Of a stretch of DNA of 64,000 nt, positions 62,251 through 64,000 are shown piece after piece. This DNA comes from Rhodanobacter sp. LX-99. GTDB taxonomy: Bacteria; Pseudomonadota; Gammaproteobacteria; Xanthomonadales; Rhodanobacteraceae. The position numbers and the translations under genes are program-made. Position 1 is the stretch's first letter; each line of letters starts with the position of its first letter. Below the pieces are notes generated by a model. That model was given only the letters and a program-made list of their open reading frames with translations. It was not told the DNA's origin and ran no database searches. The stretch lies in NCBI RefSeq assembly GCF_018599185.1, contig NZ_JAHFVL010000004.1:105018-169017 (forward strand). Direction: 5' to 3'.

Positions 62251-62311
62251 GGCTGCCGCCGGCGACGGCGTGGCAGCATGGCGAATCGTTCTCGCTCCGG
62301 CTGCCGACGTC

Positions 62312-63562
62312 ATGTCCGAACCGCAATCCACCGGCTCCGTGCCTTCGGCTTTTGCCGGGCTCCCCCGTTTGCTCGCCGCCGCGCCGCATCGGCCGCTGTT
62401 CCTGGCCGGCAGCATCGCGGTGCTGCTCAGCATGGCGTGGTGGGCGGTGGAGCTGACCTGGATGCGCTTCGGCCTGGCCGGCTGGCCGCAGCCGCCGATC
62501 CCGCCGGGCTGGGCGCACGCGATGCTGATCCAGTACGGCCTGTTCCCGCTGTTCATGTTCGGCTTCCTGCTCACCGTGTTCCCGCGCTGGCTGGGCCGGC
62601 CGGATCTGCCGTGGACGCGCTACGTGCCGGTGGCCGGCTGCGTGTTCGGCGGCTACGTGCTGGCGAACGTGGGCCTGCTCGACCTGGCATGGCTGCTGAA
62701 GCTTGGCGTGGCCGTGATGCTGGCCGGCTACCTGATCGGCGTGTGGACCCTGGCGGCGGTGCTGCGCGCCTCGACCGCGGAGCGCAAGGGTCACGCCCGT
62801 TCCTGCCTGGCGGCGTTGATCCTGGGCAGCCTGGGACTGGCGGTGTTCCTGGCCTGTCTGTCCGGCGCACCGGCGGATTGCGCGCTGCTGGCGATCAAGC
62901 TAGGCACGTACGGCCTGCTGCTGCCGATCTATTTCACGGTGATGCACCGCATGCTGCCGTTCTTCAGCGGCAACGTGGTGGCGGGCTACAAGGTGGTTCG
63001 CCCGGACTGGAGCCTGCCGGTGGTGTGGGGGCTGCTGCTGGCTCATCTATTGCTGGAATGGCGCGGCGCGCTGGGCTGGCTGTGGCTGGCCGACGTGCCG
63101 CTGGCCTTGGTGTTCGCCTGGCATGCGCTGACCTGGCAACCGTGGAAGGCGATGCGCCCGGGCCTGCTGGCGGTGTTGCACCTGGCGTTCGCGTGGCTGC
63201 CGGTGGCGTTCGTGCTGTACGCGGTGCAGGACGTGGCGTATGCGGCCAGCGGGCATCTCGTCCTTGGCCGCGCGCCGCTGCATGCGCTGGGGATCGGCTT
63301 CTTCGGTTCGATGCTGGTGGCGATGGTGACCCGGGTGACCCAGGGCCATTCCGGCCGGCCATTGCAGATGGGCAAGGTGGCCTGGCTGTGCTTCGGGCTG
63401 CTGCAGGTGGTGGCGCTGCTGCGCATCCGCGCCGAGCTGGGCGGCGACGTCTACCTGTGGCTGGTGATCGCCGCGTACGGCTGGCTGCTGGCGTTCCTGC
63501 CGTGGGTGCTGCGCTCGGCGTGGATCTACCTGACTCCGCGGGCGGACGGCAAGCCCGGCTGA
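62312..63562 (+). CDS. nnrS: NnrS family membrane protein
   Basis: The 416-residue protein has about 12 transmembrane segments and several conserved histidines typical of NnrS: GWAHAMLIQYGLFPLFMFGFLLTVFPRW, YFTVMHRMLPFFSGNVV, WHALTWQPWKAMRPGLLAVLHLAFAWLPVAFVLY and LHALGIGFFGSMLVAMVTRVTQGHSGRPL. NnrS is a haem- and copper-containing inner-membrane protein induced with nitric oxide metabolism that protects against nitrosative stress. The ATG at 62312 starts at the soluble leader; longer frames lack similarity. It lies just upstream of nirK. Confidence 0.93.
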   Translation: MSEPQSTGSVPSAFAGLPRLLAAAPHRPLFLAGSIAVLLSMAWWAVELTWMRFGLAGWPQPPIPPGWAHAMLIQYGLFPLFMFGFLLTVFPRWLGRPDLPWTRYVPVAGCVFGGYVLANVGLLDLAWLLKLGVAVMLAGYLIGVWTLAAVLRASTAERKGHARSCLAALILGSLGLAVFLACLSGAPADCALLAIKLGTYGLLLPIYFTVMHRMLPFFSGNVVAGYKVVRPDWSLPVVWGLLLAHLLLEWRGALGWLWLADVPLALVFAWHALTWQPWKAMRPGLLAVLHLAFAWLPVAFVLYAVQDVAYAASGHLVLGRAPLHALGIGFFGSMLVAMVTRVTQGHSGRPLQMGKVAWLCFGLLQVVALLRIRAELGGDVYLWLVIAAYGWLLAFLPWVLRSAWIYLTPRADGKPG

Positions 63563-63611
63563 GCGAGGGTCTGTGACAGGGTGACGCAGAGGGGCGCCAA
63601 CGTGGTTCAAA

Positions 63612-64000
<389 letters not shown>

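Noticed and set aside
62063..62311. N-terminal extension of nnrS from an upstream start
   Set aside because: The extra residues have no family similarity and would cover the divergent promoter region and the signal-peptide start of the opposite gene.

Overview
The window is a GC-rich (about two-thirds G+C) chromosomal segment of a gammaproteobacterium, most likely from the Xanthomonadales/Rhodanobacteraceae and probably Rhodanobacter-like. The pointers are the coaX-SPOR-tRNA-Thr block, a PhoPQ-type pair, a long TrpS with a C-terminal extension, a MarR-hpd-hmgA-fahA tyrosine catabolic group, and a hemN-fnr-nnrS-nirK group (a copper nitrite reductase lipoprotein under FNR-like boxes). The genus is an inference from gene content.

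Region 1 (1-1563): the start of a DUF456 membrane protein and a ferredoxin-NADP reductase, both on the minus strand. Region 2 (1564-29160) is the centrepiece, a ~27 kb locus for an extracellular contractile injection system (eCIS, an Afp/PVC-like phage-tail-derived particle). A receiver-less sigma-54 activator comes first, followed by a textbook -24/-12 promoter (2689-2703). Then come 23 genes on one strand: sheath, tube, terminator (DUF4255), AAA+ ATPase, tube adaptor, LysM, gp27-like hub, gp5-like spike, PAAR-like tip, gp25, two J-type baseplate proteins, a tail protein I-like protein and a DUF6519 protein. Interspersed are cargo or accessory candidates: a papain-like protein, a DUF4157 metallopeptidase-like protein with an OmpA-like region, a two-helix membrane protein, an M15 murein peptidase and an AHSMG lipase. 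No capsid, terminase, integrase, T6SS membrane complex, obvious tape measure or tail fibre is present.

Region 3 (29250-41885) is mainly housekeeping: dusA, a small PepSY-like protein with a PhoP/PhoQ-like pair, mtfA, birA-coaX-SPOR protein, tRNA-Thr(UGU), several small orphan genes, arginase, yegP and trpS. TrpS carries a C-terminal domain resembling the neighbouring YegP. Region 4 (42064-54054): a DUF5916 outer-membrane protein, a VOC protein, a YgjP-like metallopeptidase, a DUF6348 protein, a convergent E1alpha-E1beta-E2 2-oxoacid dehydrogenase operon, tryptophan 2,3-dioxygenase, and two tandem POT peptide transporters, each followed by a GGGATTC-type inverted repeat.

Region 5 (54137-58757) is tyrosine/homogentisate catabolism (MarR regulator, hpd, hmgA, fahA) with a perfect operator-like palindrome between marR and hpd. 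A low-GC GIY-YIG nuclease gene sits between hpd and hmgA, flanked by two copies of an intergenic palindromic repeat; a third copy follows fahA. Region 6 (58975-64000) is an oxygen-responsive module: hemN behind a perfect FNR box, fnr itself with all four Fe-S cysteines, a secreted protein of unknown function, nnrS, and the start of nirK behind a well-placed FNR-type site. Starts and functions were assigned by reading the sequence only; no database search was run.
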